Assembly: GCA_903885595.1 (NCBI GenBank)
Contig: CAISJJ010000051.1
Coordinates: 1-34,691 of the forward strand
Direction: 5' to 3'
DNA length: 34,691 bases
Source: an uncultured Bacteroidales bacterium
Lineage (GTDB): Bacteria > Bacteroidota > Bacteroidia > Bacteroidales > FEN-979
Shown: positions 26,857-34,431 of the stretch, one piece after another
Position numbering within the stretch: position 1 is the stretch's first letter
Layout of the letters: each line of letters opens with the position of its first letter
Notes under the pieces: generated by a model
Told to the model about the DNA's origin: nothing
What the model saw: only the letters and a program-made list of their open reading frames with translations
Databases searched by the model: none
Translations under genes and position numbers: made by a program

Positions 26857-27218
26857 ATTGAATATGCCTTTCCAAAGCCCATGAATTCATCAAAGAATTC
26901 GATCATAACAGGTTGATTGTTTACCGGCAGAATCAAGCCATTTACCTATTTGAAAGACGATTAATAATAAAAATGGATAATACACCGGCGGAATCTACGC
27001 AGGCGGAACACTCAGAAAGACATTTACCATCAGCAATAAAATAACGAGTGTAACCTTCTGATATACTTCATCAGCTATCTTTCCGGATGAACGGACCAGC
27101 TGACGCCGGTCAAATGAATTTCTTTTTTCCTTTTTTGCATTTTTTACTAATTGATCCCAATCCCTGATATTGATTTGGGATTTTCTGCAAAAAGTTTATC
27201 TTTTCTTCCGAAAACCAA
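26857..27218. other. Intergenic region between RiPP modules A and B
   Basis: No convincing gene. A frame without a normal start is open from 26862 to a stop at 27042-27044; its only ATG (26973) gives 23 residues with no domain. A weak hairpin GACC...GGTC (27094-27111) followed by T-rich DNA could end the module A transcript. The 3' part is pyrimidine-rich. Confidence 0.5.
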
Positions 27219-27250
27219 TTTGGTTTCCCCTGTTTTCCGTATTAAATTTG
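27219..27250 (+). promoter_or_regulatory. Promoter of the module B operon
   Basis: TTTG (27219-27222), 20-base spacer, TAAATTTG (27243-27250): perfect match to the Bacteroidota -33/-7 consensus, 25 bases before the ATG at 27276. The three genes to 31180 are closely spaced or overlap and probably form one transcript. Confidence 0.8.
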
Positions 27251-27275
27251 TGTTGAGTTTAAACCATGGTACACC

Positions 27276-28292
27276 ATGAAAAAAGTGCCGGTGTTCTCTT
27301 CTCTCCTTTTATTCATAACAAGCATTCTCCCAGCCAATGGGCAAATCCTGTCAAAACCCGAGCCTGACGCCAGTTTTGACCGATCAAAAGGGATCATCAT
27401 CATCCAGGCTGCAAATAAGGGTTCCTTCTTCCTGGATGATCACATGATGACAAGCTTAAAGGAGGGAGACTCACTTTATATAATTAATGTTCCAGGCGGT
27501 CAGCACAATGCGAAGGTAATTTCCGACAGCATCGCTCCGACGTATAGTTTTATCCTTTCCCCGGGAAAAGTCCTGGAAATCAAAACCGGTAAAGATATGT
27601 TGCAGATCATGAACAGTCATTACAGCTTTGATGAAGTGGCGGAAAAAGTTAAAGGTAAGACGGTTTATTTCATCTCACGCCGGCATTATTTTAATATCAC
27701 ACAAACCTCCTTCGTTACCTTACAGGCCGGATCATCAGAATATAATCCTGTTATGTGGTTCAGATCAATATCTACAATCAACGGTTTCCAGGTTGTTCCT
27801 GGTTTTTGTATCGGCGCCGGCGTCACGTATAACAACTATGATATTCCTGTTTTCTATGGGTACAACTATTACGCAGATCCTCAGTGCAGTCAACTTGCCG
27901 TATTAAAAAATGTTTCTTACCTGCCGGTTTATTTTGATGTGCGGACGCATTTCTCCTCCGGGAGGGTTGCTCCCTTTATCAAGTTTGACATAGGGTACAA
28001 CATTTTAATCTCAAAAAAAAGCATGCAGGTGTATAACTATAGTTATTGGCCTTCACCTGATAATCCCCCGTATACATTTAAACTGGAAGGAGGAGGCTTG
28101 TATCTGTCACCTGGCATCGGGTTAAGGGTTGCAATCAACAAACTGATACAGGTTATTTTTACAGCCGAATATACGTACGATTCGTCGAAAAGCACAATGG
28201 CTTCGGATGGAGAGCAAAACGGATCGGGGTCCGGTTATCATAAACACCTGCATTGTTTTAAGTTCAACATTGGAATCGGATTTCAAAAATAA
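27276..28292 (+). CDS. PEGA-like domain plus outer-membrane beta-barrel protein (module B)
   Basis: 338 residues with signal peptide MKKVPVFSSLLLFITSILPANG. Residues about 35-115 read as a PEGA-like beta-sandwich (KGIIIIQAANKGSFFLDDHMM...VPGGQHNAKV). Residues about 140-338 alternate hydrophobic and polar strands with aromatic girdles and end in a Phe-rich strand (FKFNIGIGFQK), typical of an 8-stranded outer-membrane barrel. It leads the module B operon, 36 bases before the lipoprotein gene. It may anchor the lipoprotein or help export or immunity; none of these roles is shown. No named family is recognised beyond PEGA and barrel. Confidence 0.75.
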   Translation: MKKVPVFSSLLLFITSILPANGQILSKPEPDASFDRSKGIIIIQAANKGSFFLDDHMMTSLKEGDSLYIINVPGGQHNAKVISDSIAPTYSFILSPGKVLEIKTGKDMLQIMNSHYSFDEVAEKVKGKTVYFISRRHYFNITQTSFVTLQAGSSEYNPVMWFRSISTINGFQVVPGFCIGAGVTYNNYDIPVFYGYNYYADPQCSQLAVLKNVSYLPVYFDVRTHFSSGRVAPFIKFDIGYNILISKKSMQVYNYSYWPSPDNPPYTFKLEGGGLYLSPGIGLRVAINKLIQVIFTAEYTYDSSKSTMASDGEQNGSGSGYHKHLHCFKFNIGIGFQK

Positions 28293-28328
28293 CCGGTATT
28301 CATCAGTCATAATATTAAACCTGTGAAT

Positions 28329-30026
28329 ATGAAACTTTACGCTTCTCCGTTCCGACATTTTTCCCTTCCTTTGTTACTGGCGGTTTGCTTATCTCTCCTT
28401 ATTTTCAACGGGTGTTATTACTATAAAGTAAACACAAAAACAGGGCTCACCCCTGAGGAATTACGCTGGGCTGATTTCAACAAAAAATACCTGATCCTTC
28501 ATGTGGGGCCTTCTGCCTGGAATCTTACAAAGCCTGAAATAACCGATGAACGTTTTTCAGGGTCTCTCTTTGCTTTACCAGGCACCCGTTTCCAATATCA
28601 AAACACCTATCCTGAGGGTACTAACCGGTATAAACGAAAATTCCAGGATATTATAATGGACCAGACCCACATTTATGTCAGGGATTCCCTTTTTCCTGAT
28701 TTAACTGCCGGGGGTAGTATAACCCTGCCATTTTCTGCCATTGATAAAACAGAGAATTATCAAAAGGCCCAGGGAGCGACCAGAGCTTCCTGGGCAATAT
28801 CGTTAACCCTTGGGTCGATTGCAACAGTTGTTGCGGTGGTAGGGATTGTAGCAGCTTTAACTTCATGCCCCATGGTCTATATCCAGAATGATCGGGAAAT
28901 GACATTTGCCGGGGAGATTTTCGGAGGAGCAGTCTATTCCTCCCTTGAACGCCATGATTATCTGCCCCTGCCTGCAATAAAGCCCTCCGGCAACCGGTAT
29001 ACCCTGAAAATCGCCAACAAACTTGCTGAGGTCCAGCATATCAATCTTGCTGAATTGTGGATTGTAAATCACCCGGGAGATGTGATGGTTTTGGCTGACC
29101 GCCATGGTTCTGTTCATTCCATTAAAAACCTCAATCAGCCTGTTGAAGCCTATTCCTCTTCCAACATTGACCTGCTGCCCCAGGTAAGCGCCCAGGATCA
29201 GAAGGGTTTCCTTTTCGATGAGGAGCCTTCCCAAACAGGCGATACAAATGCCTTTAATTCTGTTGTCATGACTTTTCCCGCTCCCGGTTCAGCAGTGACA
29301 GGTAAATTAGTGCTGAAAGCGGGTAATTCATTGTGGGGAGATTATACTTATGGTGAATTCATGAAGTTATTTGGCAACAAATATGGCAAATGGATCCGGA
29401 TGCAGGGTAAAGAACCGGCGCAAAAAAACACGCAATGGAAACTTGACCAGTGTTTGGTCATGATGGTATACCTTGAAACGAAAACAGGATGGCAGTTTGT
29501 CGACTACTTTGACCTTATCGGACCTGTTGGCGACAGGGAGATGATCATGCCGGTAACGCTTGACCAAGCGCTTTTTTCAAAGAATCCGCAGGACGACCGG
29601 GTGATCAGGATCAAACTCGTATCAGGTTTCAAATTCTGGGAACTCGATTATGCCGCTATGGATTTCTCAGAAAACATCCCGGTAACAATGCACTCCATTC
29701 AACCTCTTTCAGCGACTACCGAAATGGGGAAGGATGTCGGACAACTCATCTCAAAAAACGATAAAGACTATTATATTCAGAAGAATACAGGAGATGAGGC
29801 GTTGGTCGTTTACCAGGATGTTGAGGAAATCCCTGGCAAGAAAAAGACCGTTTTTTTGCATGCCAGGGGATATTATGAGCATGTCAGGGACTATCAGGGT
29901 CCACCTGATAAAGCACAACTCGTAACCTTCGGAAACCCGGGAAAACTCAGCCGGTTTTCGTACGTCAATTACCAGGAATTCACTAAAGCAAAAGCCGTAC
30001 TGGTTACTGATCCCGTTCTGCCATGA
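28329..30026 (+). CDS. Large lipoprotein with one membrane helix (module B)
   Basis: 565 residues from the ATG at 28329; a GTG at 28323 is in frame but less likely. The signal ends in LLIFNGC, so C29 is the probable lipid-bearing cysteine (loose Bacteroidota lipobox). Residues 154-178 form a hydrophobic helix (SLTLGSIATVVAVVGIVAAL), followed by SCPMVYI and a segment with FAGEIFGGAVYSSLERHDYLPLP. I recall similar stretches in uncharacterised Bacteroidota lipoproteins but cannot name a family. The last 180 residues are beta-rich. The stop overlaps the radical SAM start (ATGA, 30023-30026), so the products are probably made together. Its role in a RiPP system is unknown; surface display, processing or immunity are possibilities. 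Confidence 0.7.
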   Translation: MKLYASPFRHFSLPLLLAVCLSLLIFNGCYYYKVNTKTGLTPEELRWADFNKKYLILHVGPSAWNLTKPEITDERFSGSLFALPGTRFQYQNTYPEGTNRYKRKFQDIIMDQTHIYVRDSLFPDLTAGGSITLPFSAIDKTENYQKAQGATRASWAISLTLGSIATVVAVVGIVAALTSCPMVYIQNDREMTFAGEIFGGAVYSSLERHDYLPLPAIKPSGNRYTLKIANKLAEVQHINLAELWIVNHPGDVMVLADRHGSVHSIKNLNQPVEAYSSSNIDLLPQVSAQDQKGFLFDEEPSQTGDTNAFNSVVMTFPAPGSAVTGKLVLKAGNSLWGDYTYGEFMKLFGNKYGKWIRMQGKEPAQKNTQWKLDQCLVMMVYLETKTGWQFVDYFDLIGPVGDREMIMPVTLDQALFSKNPQDDRVIRIKLVSGFKFWELDYAAMDFSENIPVTMHSIQPLSATTEMGKDVGQLISKNDKDYYIQKNTGDEALVVYQDVEEIPGKKKTVFLHARGYYEHVRDYQGPPDKAQLVTFGNPGKLSRFSYVNYQEFTKAKAVLVTDPVLP

Positions 30027-31180
30027 AAAAACAAGGGATATATAATGTCACAGGGTTTCAGGCCAGGATGATCAATTCAGTCTCCGACCTTTTTTATCTC
30101 TGGAAAGCAATAAAAGAGTACAGATCAATCAGTTCAGCCATTAAAGTAATGACGGAACTCTATGCCCTGAGGAAGGTAATCGCAGGGTACCGGATATACA
30201 GGATCGTGAAAGCAAACGGCCGCTATTACTGGACTATGCACCTGCCTGGTTTCCCATCTTCGGCGCTTACCAACCACGTATCGGGTGAGATGAACCGCAT
30301 CAGTCCGGTACATTCAAAAAACAACCGGCTGAGTGTCCTGTTTCTCGGGATCACAAAAAAATGCCCATTACAATGCCTCCACTGTTACGAATGGGATGCG
30401 CTGAACCGGAAGGATACATTGTCACTGCCAGATTTAAAAAAGATTGTCAGCACATTTCAGGAGACCGGTGTCAGCCATATTCAGCTGGGTGGCGGAGAGC
30501 CCATGACAAGGTTTGAGGAGATGGTCGAGCTGATAAAAGATATCAAACCGGGGGCCGATATCTGGATCTCAACCTGCGGGTTCAACCTGTCGGAAGAAAA
30601 GGCGCTGATATTGAAGAAGGCCGGGCTTACCGGTGTTGCAATCAGCCTTGATCATTTTGAGGCCGGTCTTCACAATGCATTCCGGGGTCATCCCAAAGCA
30701 TTTGACTGGGCAATGACCGCCACGGAAAACTGCCGGAAAGCAGGGCTTATCACCTGCTGGTCAATCTGCGTGACCCGTGAATTTATCAGCCGGGAAAACC
30801 TTTTCCAATATGCTCTGGCAGCAAAAAGAAACAAGGTGACCTATATCCAGCTTTTCGAGCCCATGCAGGCCGGCCGTTATTCGGGGAAAGATGTGAGGCT
30901 GACTGAAACCCAGGTTAAAATACTTGAGGATTTTTACCTTGAACTGAACACCTCACCAAAGTACAGGGATTTTCCCCTTGCAGTGTATCTCGGGGTTTAC
31001 CAGCGCCGTATCGGGTGCCTGGGATCGGGAAACAGGTATGTTTATGTTGATACGGATGGAAATATTCAATCATGCCCCTTCTGCCGGACAGATAAAAAAA
31101 TGGAAGTGAATGAGCATCCTGCCGGGGAACTTCTTCAGTGGATCAGTAATGAACGGTGCAGTCAAAGGATCTTCAGTTAA
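30023..31180 (+). CDS. Radical SAM enzyme with a short auxiliary-cluster tail (module B)
   Basis: 385 residues. The N-terminal 100 residues are not a normal PqqD domain and contain many basic residues (RKVIAGYRIYRIVKANGRYYW). The core has C114-x3-C118-x2-C121 (KKCPLQCLHCY) and GGGEP at 156-160. The tail has C332, C351, C354 and C379 with YVDTDGNIQSCPFC, a reduced SPASM-like site for perhaps one auxiliary cluster. It overlaps the lipoprotein stop by 4 bases. Its 3' end overlaps by 8 bases the end of the NHLP precursor gene on the other strand, which makes that precursor a candidate substrate. The chemistry (epimerisation, crosslinking or methylation-type) cannot be read from sequence. Confidence 0.88.
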   Translation: MKKQGIYNVTGFQARMINSVSDLFYLWKAIKEYRSISSAIKVMTELYALRKVIAGYRIYRIVKANGRYYWTMHLPGFPSSALTNHVSGEMNRISPVHSKNNRLSVLFLGITKKCPLQCLHCYEWDALNRKDTLSLPDLKKIVSTFQETGVSHIQLGGGEPMTRFEEMVELIKDIKPGADIWISTCGFNLSEEKALILKKAGLTGVAISLDHFEAGLHNAFRGHPKAFDWAMTATENCRKAGLITCWSICVTREFISRENLFQYALAAKRNKVTYIQLFEPMQAGRYSGKDVRLTETQVKILEDFYLELNTSPKYRDFPLAVYLGVYQRRIGCLGSGNRYVYVDTDGNIQSCPFCRTDKKMEVNEHPAGELLQWISNERCSQRIFS

Positions 31181-31496
31181 AACACCCAATGGCTCCATGG
31201 GATTCTTCATTGGGATTATTATTTCCCTCGTAACCACCTGACACTAATTCCAGATCTGCCTCCGTTAACTCGCCATCCTCCTTGAAGGCTGGATTTGGCG
31301 GAAGTACCAGGTAAAAAGTTTGGGCATCCTCCTCAACGACATATATATTAACCGAATCGGGTATTTTCATCCTGATCTCCTGCTCCAGCACATGCTTCGG
31401 ATCGTCACTCAGTTGTCTTCTGAAATCTGCATCCTTCATCGCTTTTTCGATGATTTGCTGTTCAATCTGTTTCCTGATTTCCTGTGAATCGTTCAT
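31173..31496 (-). CDS. NHLP-type (proteusin-like) RiPP precursor peptide (module B)
   Basis: 107 residues from the ATG at 31496. The leader (1-88) matches the nitrile-hydratase-like leader family: KDADFRRQLSDDPKHVLEQE (21-40), IPDSVNIYVVEED and FYLVLPPNP. It ends in ELTEADLELVSGG, with cleavage expected after G88. The 19-residue core YEGNNNPNEESHGAIGCFN is polar with Asn repeats and one Cys. Family knowledge: NHLP leaders precede proteusins, whose cores are changed by radical SAM epimerases and other enzymes. The gene faces the module B radical SAM gene and shares 8 bases at its 3' end. No ribosome site is obvious. Its promoter region abuts a truncated XRE-type gene fragment. Confidence 0.88.
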   Translation of the reverse strand: MNDSQEIRKQIEQQIIEKAMKDADFRRQLSDDPKHVLEQEIRMKIPDSVNIYVVEEDAQTFYLVLPPNPAFKEDGELTEADLELVSGGYEGNNNPNEESHGAIGCFN

Positions 31497-31551
31497 GATT
31501 ATGGTTTGCTTAAAGTACAAAGGGTTCCGGCAAAGTTGGTGATTTTTTTAA

Positions 31552-31656
31552 TCATAATTGTTTTACGATGGTCATGAAAGCAAAAACCTGTTCCACAATG
31601 TCTTTGGTCGCTTTCAGATCATCTTCAACAATCCTTACATTAACCCCTTTCACCAT
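31552..31656 (-). pseudogene. Truncated copy of an XRE-type regulator gene
   Basis: A 34-codon frame from the ATG at 31656 to a TGA at 31554-31552 reads ...VRIVEDDLKATKDIVEQVFAF.... This resembles the gene at the right edge (HVCEDDLKVTLDIAQFFAF), and the DNA is also similar (for example CTTTCAG.TCATCTTCA in both). The helix-turn-helix part is missing and a TAG lies in frame upstream, so it is a remnant. It sits directly upstream of the NHLP gene. A short C-rich tract (about 31699-31726) lies beyond it. Confidence 0.6.
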
Positions 31657-31813
31657 GTAACTTGAACCATCGACTATCTGATTCAAAGAATTGAAAAACT
31701 AACGCCCCCGCCCCAACCTCTCCAACATGCACAACTTCAACACAACTCTCTCAATAAAGTGTTATTACAAAAATTAGTGAAAGAAGAAAGGTGAGGAATA
31801 AAAAAATCAAACT

Positions 31814-31843
31814 ATTGAATTACCATTTACGTTATTAATTTTG
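31814..31843 (+). promoter_or_regulatory. Promoter before the truncated TPR gene
   Basis: ATTG (31814-31817), 18-base spacer, TAATTTTG (31836-31843), an exact -7 box, 22 bases before the ATG at 31866. Confidence 0.55.
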
Positions 31844-31865
31844 CTCTCCCTATCCGGGCTGTAGT

Positions 31866-32156
31866 ATGAAACCTTTATTCTTCATCATCATTTTTGTTTG
31901 GTTTGTTATCCTGCCATGGAATATTGTGTTTTCAGGCAGGCCAGGGGTTGACAGCCTTCATGCTGAACTCTTCAAGACAGATGATATCACTAAAAAGGTT
32001 AATCTCTACCTGTTGATTTCAAAAGTATTCGAAGAGACTAACCCCGATTCGGCGATACTTTTCTGGAAGGTGGCTCAAAATCTCGCCCGGCGGATGAAAA
32101 GCGATAAGCTGCTTGCGGCGGTTTATACAGTAACAACACTGTTTGTTACACCATAA
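31866..32156 (+). pseudogene. Truncated N-terminus of a TPR sensor-type protein
   Basis: 96 residues with a signal peptide or membrane helix (MKPLFFIIIFVWFVILPWNI) followed by VDSLHAELFKTDDITKKVNLYLLISKVFEETNPDSAILFWKVA (split here: positions 38-80). That start resembles the N-terminus of the TPR kinase at 4295 (DSLKAELKHAEG...NSDPDLALSYAF). Only about one helical repeat remains before the stop, whereas TPR kinases of this type have many. It is either a degraded gene with a surviving promoter or a short secreted helical protein. I favour a remnant. Confidence 0.5.
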
Positions 32157-32157
32157 T

Positions 32158-32190
32158 TTTAGGATTATTTATATTTCGGGATTAGGTTTG
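32158..32190 (+). promoter_or_regulatory. Promoter of the small gene at 32198
   Basis: TTTA (32158-32161), 21-base spacer, TAGGTTTG (32183-32190). The -7 box is exact. Transcription would start almost at the ATG at 32198, so that ATG would be leaderless; ATGs at 32216 or 32228 are alternatives. Confidence 0.45.
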
Positions 32191-32197
32191 CGAAAAA

Positions 32198-32389
32198 ATG
32201 TTACAGAATAATTGTATGACCGGAGAAATGGATACCAATGATAATCCTGACAACTGGCGATCTGATCTTGCTGATCTTATCAGAGAAAAAAAGGCGGAGA
32301 GAGAACTCCTGAAAAAAATCAGGGAATCAGACATACTCTCAGAACATGCTGAAGACCCGGCATTTTATTCCGGCAATAAGCTTATTTGA
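32198..32389 (+). CDS. Small charged protein of unknown function
   Basis: 63 residues from 32198, or 53 from the ATG at 32228. The C-terminal half is a charged helix (DLADLIREKKAERELLKKIR) and the protein is soluble with no signal. It has its own consensus promoter and lies 45 bases before the SBBP-type gene, so the two may be cotranscribed. I recognise no family. It could be a small regulatory or antitoxin-like helix, but nothing supports a specific role. Confidence 0.45.
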   Translation: MLQNNCMTGEMDTNDNPDNWRSDLADLIREKKAERELLKKIRESDILSEHAEDPAFYSGNKLI

Positions 32390-32434
32390 ACTGTCAATCA
32401 ACCATTAAATTATAACACTGAAAAAGAGGATTTT

Positions 32435-34075
32435 ATGAAAAAACAGATAATTTTATTCGCATTATTTCTGGTCGGTTTACAATGTTTTTCTCAGACGTCT
32501 GCCTGGTCGTGGGCACAAAATGCCGGTGGTGCAGAGGGCGATTGGTCATATGCAGTAAAAACTGACGAAAACGGGAATGTGTATGTTGCCGGATCCTTTA
32601 AATCTGCAACTATTACATTCGGAACATTTACTTTAACCAATACTGCCGTCGGCTCCAATGATCTTTTTCTGGTAAAATACGATACTGATAAAAATGTGCT
32701 CTGGGCCATCAGCAATGGTGGAAGCGGGTCGGATGTTGCAACAGCCATTGATGTGGATGAATCAGGTTACATTTATCTCGGCGGAAATTTTTCTTCACCA
32801 ACCATTAATTTCGGGGGAGGAATAATAATTACAAGGACCGGTGGATCGGACGCATTTTTTGTAAAATACAACAGCACCGGGATGGCGGTTTGGGCGAAAA
32901 AGGGAGGCGGCAGCAGCAACGAGGAGGTTGAGGATATCAATGTTGATTTAAATGGAAATTTATATGGTGCAGGATATTTTGAATCTGCCAGCTGCATATT
33001 TGGAACCATAACGCTCACCAACCATGGTCACTACGATGGTTTCCTCGTGAAATATGATATTTCAGGAAATGAAATCAGTGCCAACGGTTATGGAGGTTCA
33101 ATGTGGGACGACTGCAAAGGGATTATTTCGGATAATTCAGGGAATATTTACCTGACAGGATACTACCGTTCCGATATTACTTTTGGTGATACAACACTGG
33201 TAAACAATACCGGCGATGCGCACCTGTTTGTTGTTAAATATGATAATTCCGGTGAATATCTCTGGGCGAAAAATTCTGCCGGGACATGGGAGATTGGTAA
33301 TGAGATTGCACTTGATCAGTCAGGCGGCATTTATATTACCGGCTTTTTCCAGGGAACAACGATGTCAGGTGGCAACTTGTTATTAAGTAATAACGGGCCC
33401 TCTGGCACTTCAGATTTTTTTATCCTGAAATTTGACCAGGACGGGAATCCGCAATGGCTTACCGGAGGCGGCAACTCAGATTACGAAGAGGGCAGGGCCG
33501 TTGATATTGACCACAATGGCGATGTGTTTGCCGGGGTTTATTTTAATTCCACCACAATTACAATTGGTTCATCAACAATAGTCAATAACGGAGCCGGTGA
33601 CATTTTACTGCTAAAATACCTGAACGACGGTAATTTTAGCTGGGTTCTGCATGCCGGTGGTGATGCCGATGACCAAATACATTCACTTAGTTCAGGTAAT
33701 CAAGGTAAGAATTATATCTGCGGCAGTTTCTCGTCGTCAACCCTTTCCTTTGGTTCTGAAACTTTGACAAATACAGGGGTTGCGGATATGTTTGTGGCAG
33801 AGGCGGACGATTTTTTAACAGATATCCGGCCAGAAACACTTGCTTCGGAAGCCATTGCTTATCCCAACCCTGCGTCTGAATTCATTACGATAAAAACAAA
33901 CCGTTCAATGACCGGTAAAGTCTATTTCCTGGTTAATGCAATTGGTACCAGGGTTTACCATGGAATAATAAAAGATGAACCCGTTTTCATGGATATAAGC
34001 ATGCTAAACGATGGCCTCTACTATCTGGTATTTCCGGATGATGAAGGGATGAATACAAAATTTATAAAAATGTAG
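32435..34075 (+). CDS. SBBP-type beta-propeller T9SS protein
   Basis: 546 residues. MKKQIILFALFLVGLQCFSQ is the signal peptide and AGAGG lies 7 bases before the ATG. The body has about nine repeats with the SBBP pattern: DENGNVYVAGSF or SGNIYLTGYY, then TITFGTFTLTN, then DLFLVKYDTDKN.LW. These form propeller blades often seen in secreted Bacteroidota proteins of unknown function. The C-terminal 75 residues are a T9SS type A sorting domain (AIAYPNPASEFITIKT...LNDGLYYLVF). Likely exposed at the cell surface. It is the fifth complete T9SS protein in this window. Confidence 0.9.
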   Translation: MKKQIILFALFLVGLQCFSQTSAWSWAQNAGGAEGDWSYAVKTDENGNVYVAGSFKSATITFGTFTLTNTAVGSNDLFLVKYDTDKNVLWAISNGGSGSDVATAIDVDESGYIYLGGNFSSPTINFGGGIIITRTGGSDAFFVKYNSTGMAVWAKKGGGSSNEEVEDINVDLNGNLYGAGYFESASCIFGTITLTNHGHYDGFLVKYDISGNEISANGYGGSMWDDCKGIISDNSGNIYLTGYYRSDITFGDTTLVNNTGDAHLFVVKYDNSGEYLWAKNSAGTWEIGNEIALDQSGGIYITGFFQGTTMSGGNLLLSNNGPSGTSDFFILKFDQDGNPQWLTGGGNSDYEEGRAVDIDHNGDVFAGVYFNSTTITIGSSTIVNNGAGDILLLKYLNDGNFSWVLHAGGDADDQIHSLSSGNQGKNYICGSFSSSTLSFGSETLTNTGVADMFVAEADDFLTDIRPETLASEAIAYPNPASEFITIKTNRSMTGKVYFLVNAIGTRVYHGIIKDEPVFMDISMLNDGLYYLVFPDDEGMNTKFIKM

Positions 34076-34147
34076 TCTTTTGAACTTCAACATGTTGAAC
34101 GCCCTTCAAAAGGATAACCCAAAATCCTTGGCAACTTAATCACAAAT

Positions 34148-34180
34148 AAAAAAACCACTCACAAATTTTCGTGCAAGTGG
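34148..34180 (-). terminator. Terminator-like hairpin for the right-edge gene
   Basis: Read leftward, CCACT-tg-CAC pairs with GTG-AGTGG (34180-34155) around an AT loop, followed by a run of T (34154-34148). It would end transcription of the XRE gene about 250 bases after its stop, and may also act weakly rightward after the SBBP gene. Confidence 0.55.
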
Positions 34181-34315
34181 CTCATTTTCAGTCTCCTCGC
34201 CAGTATGAGTAAGAGGGGAACCAGTACTATCCAGATTAAACGGATAGATTGATTATATTATTGGTTTACATATACTTATATCATACATGGTTTAACCGGT
34301 CAATGGTTTTTGAGT

Positions 34316-34343
34316 AACCAGATTAACCCGGTTTTACCTGGTT
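34316..34343. repeat. 28-bp imperfect palindrome in an AACC/GGTT-rich region
   Basis: AACCAGATTAACCC is followed by its near complement, with 11 of 14 pairs matching. More GGTT/AACC copies, including GGTTTAACC, lie at 34285-34310. The gap 34076-34431 holds no gene; it also has a perfect 14-bp palindrome TTCAACATGTTGAA at 34086-34099 and an AAGGAT/ATCCTT hairpin at 34110-34129. The region could hold an operator for the XRE regulator or be a remnant of a mobile end. Confidence 0.4.
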
Positions 34344-34431
34344 TATGAGACAAATCTGAGACAATTATTTTCCTGACATGACCCGTTTTTTTCACCTGGT
34401 ACCTCGTCAGATATGAAATTTTTTTCCTTTC

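Noticed and set aside
26862-27044. Open frame after the module A maturase
   Set aside because: It lacks a usual start for most of its length. The only ATG (26973) gives 23 residues with no leader or core features, so I do not call a precursor.
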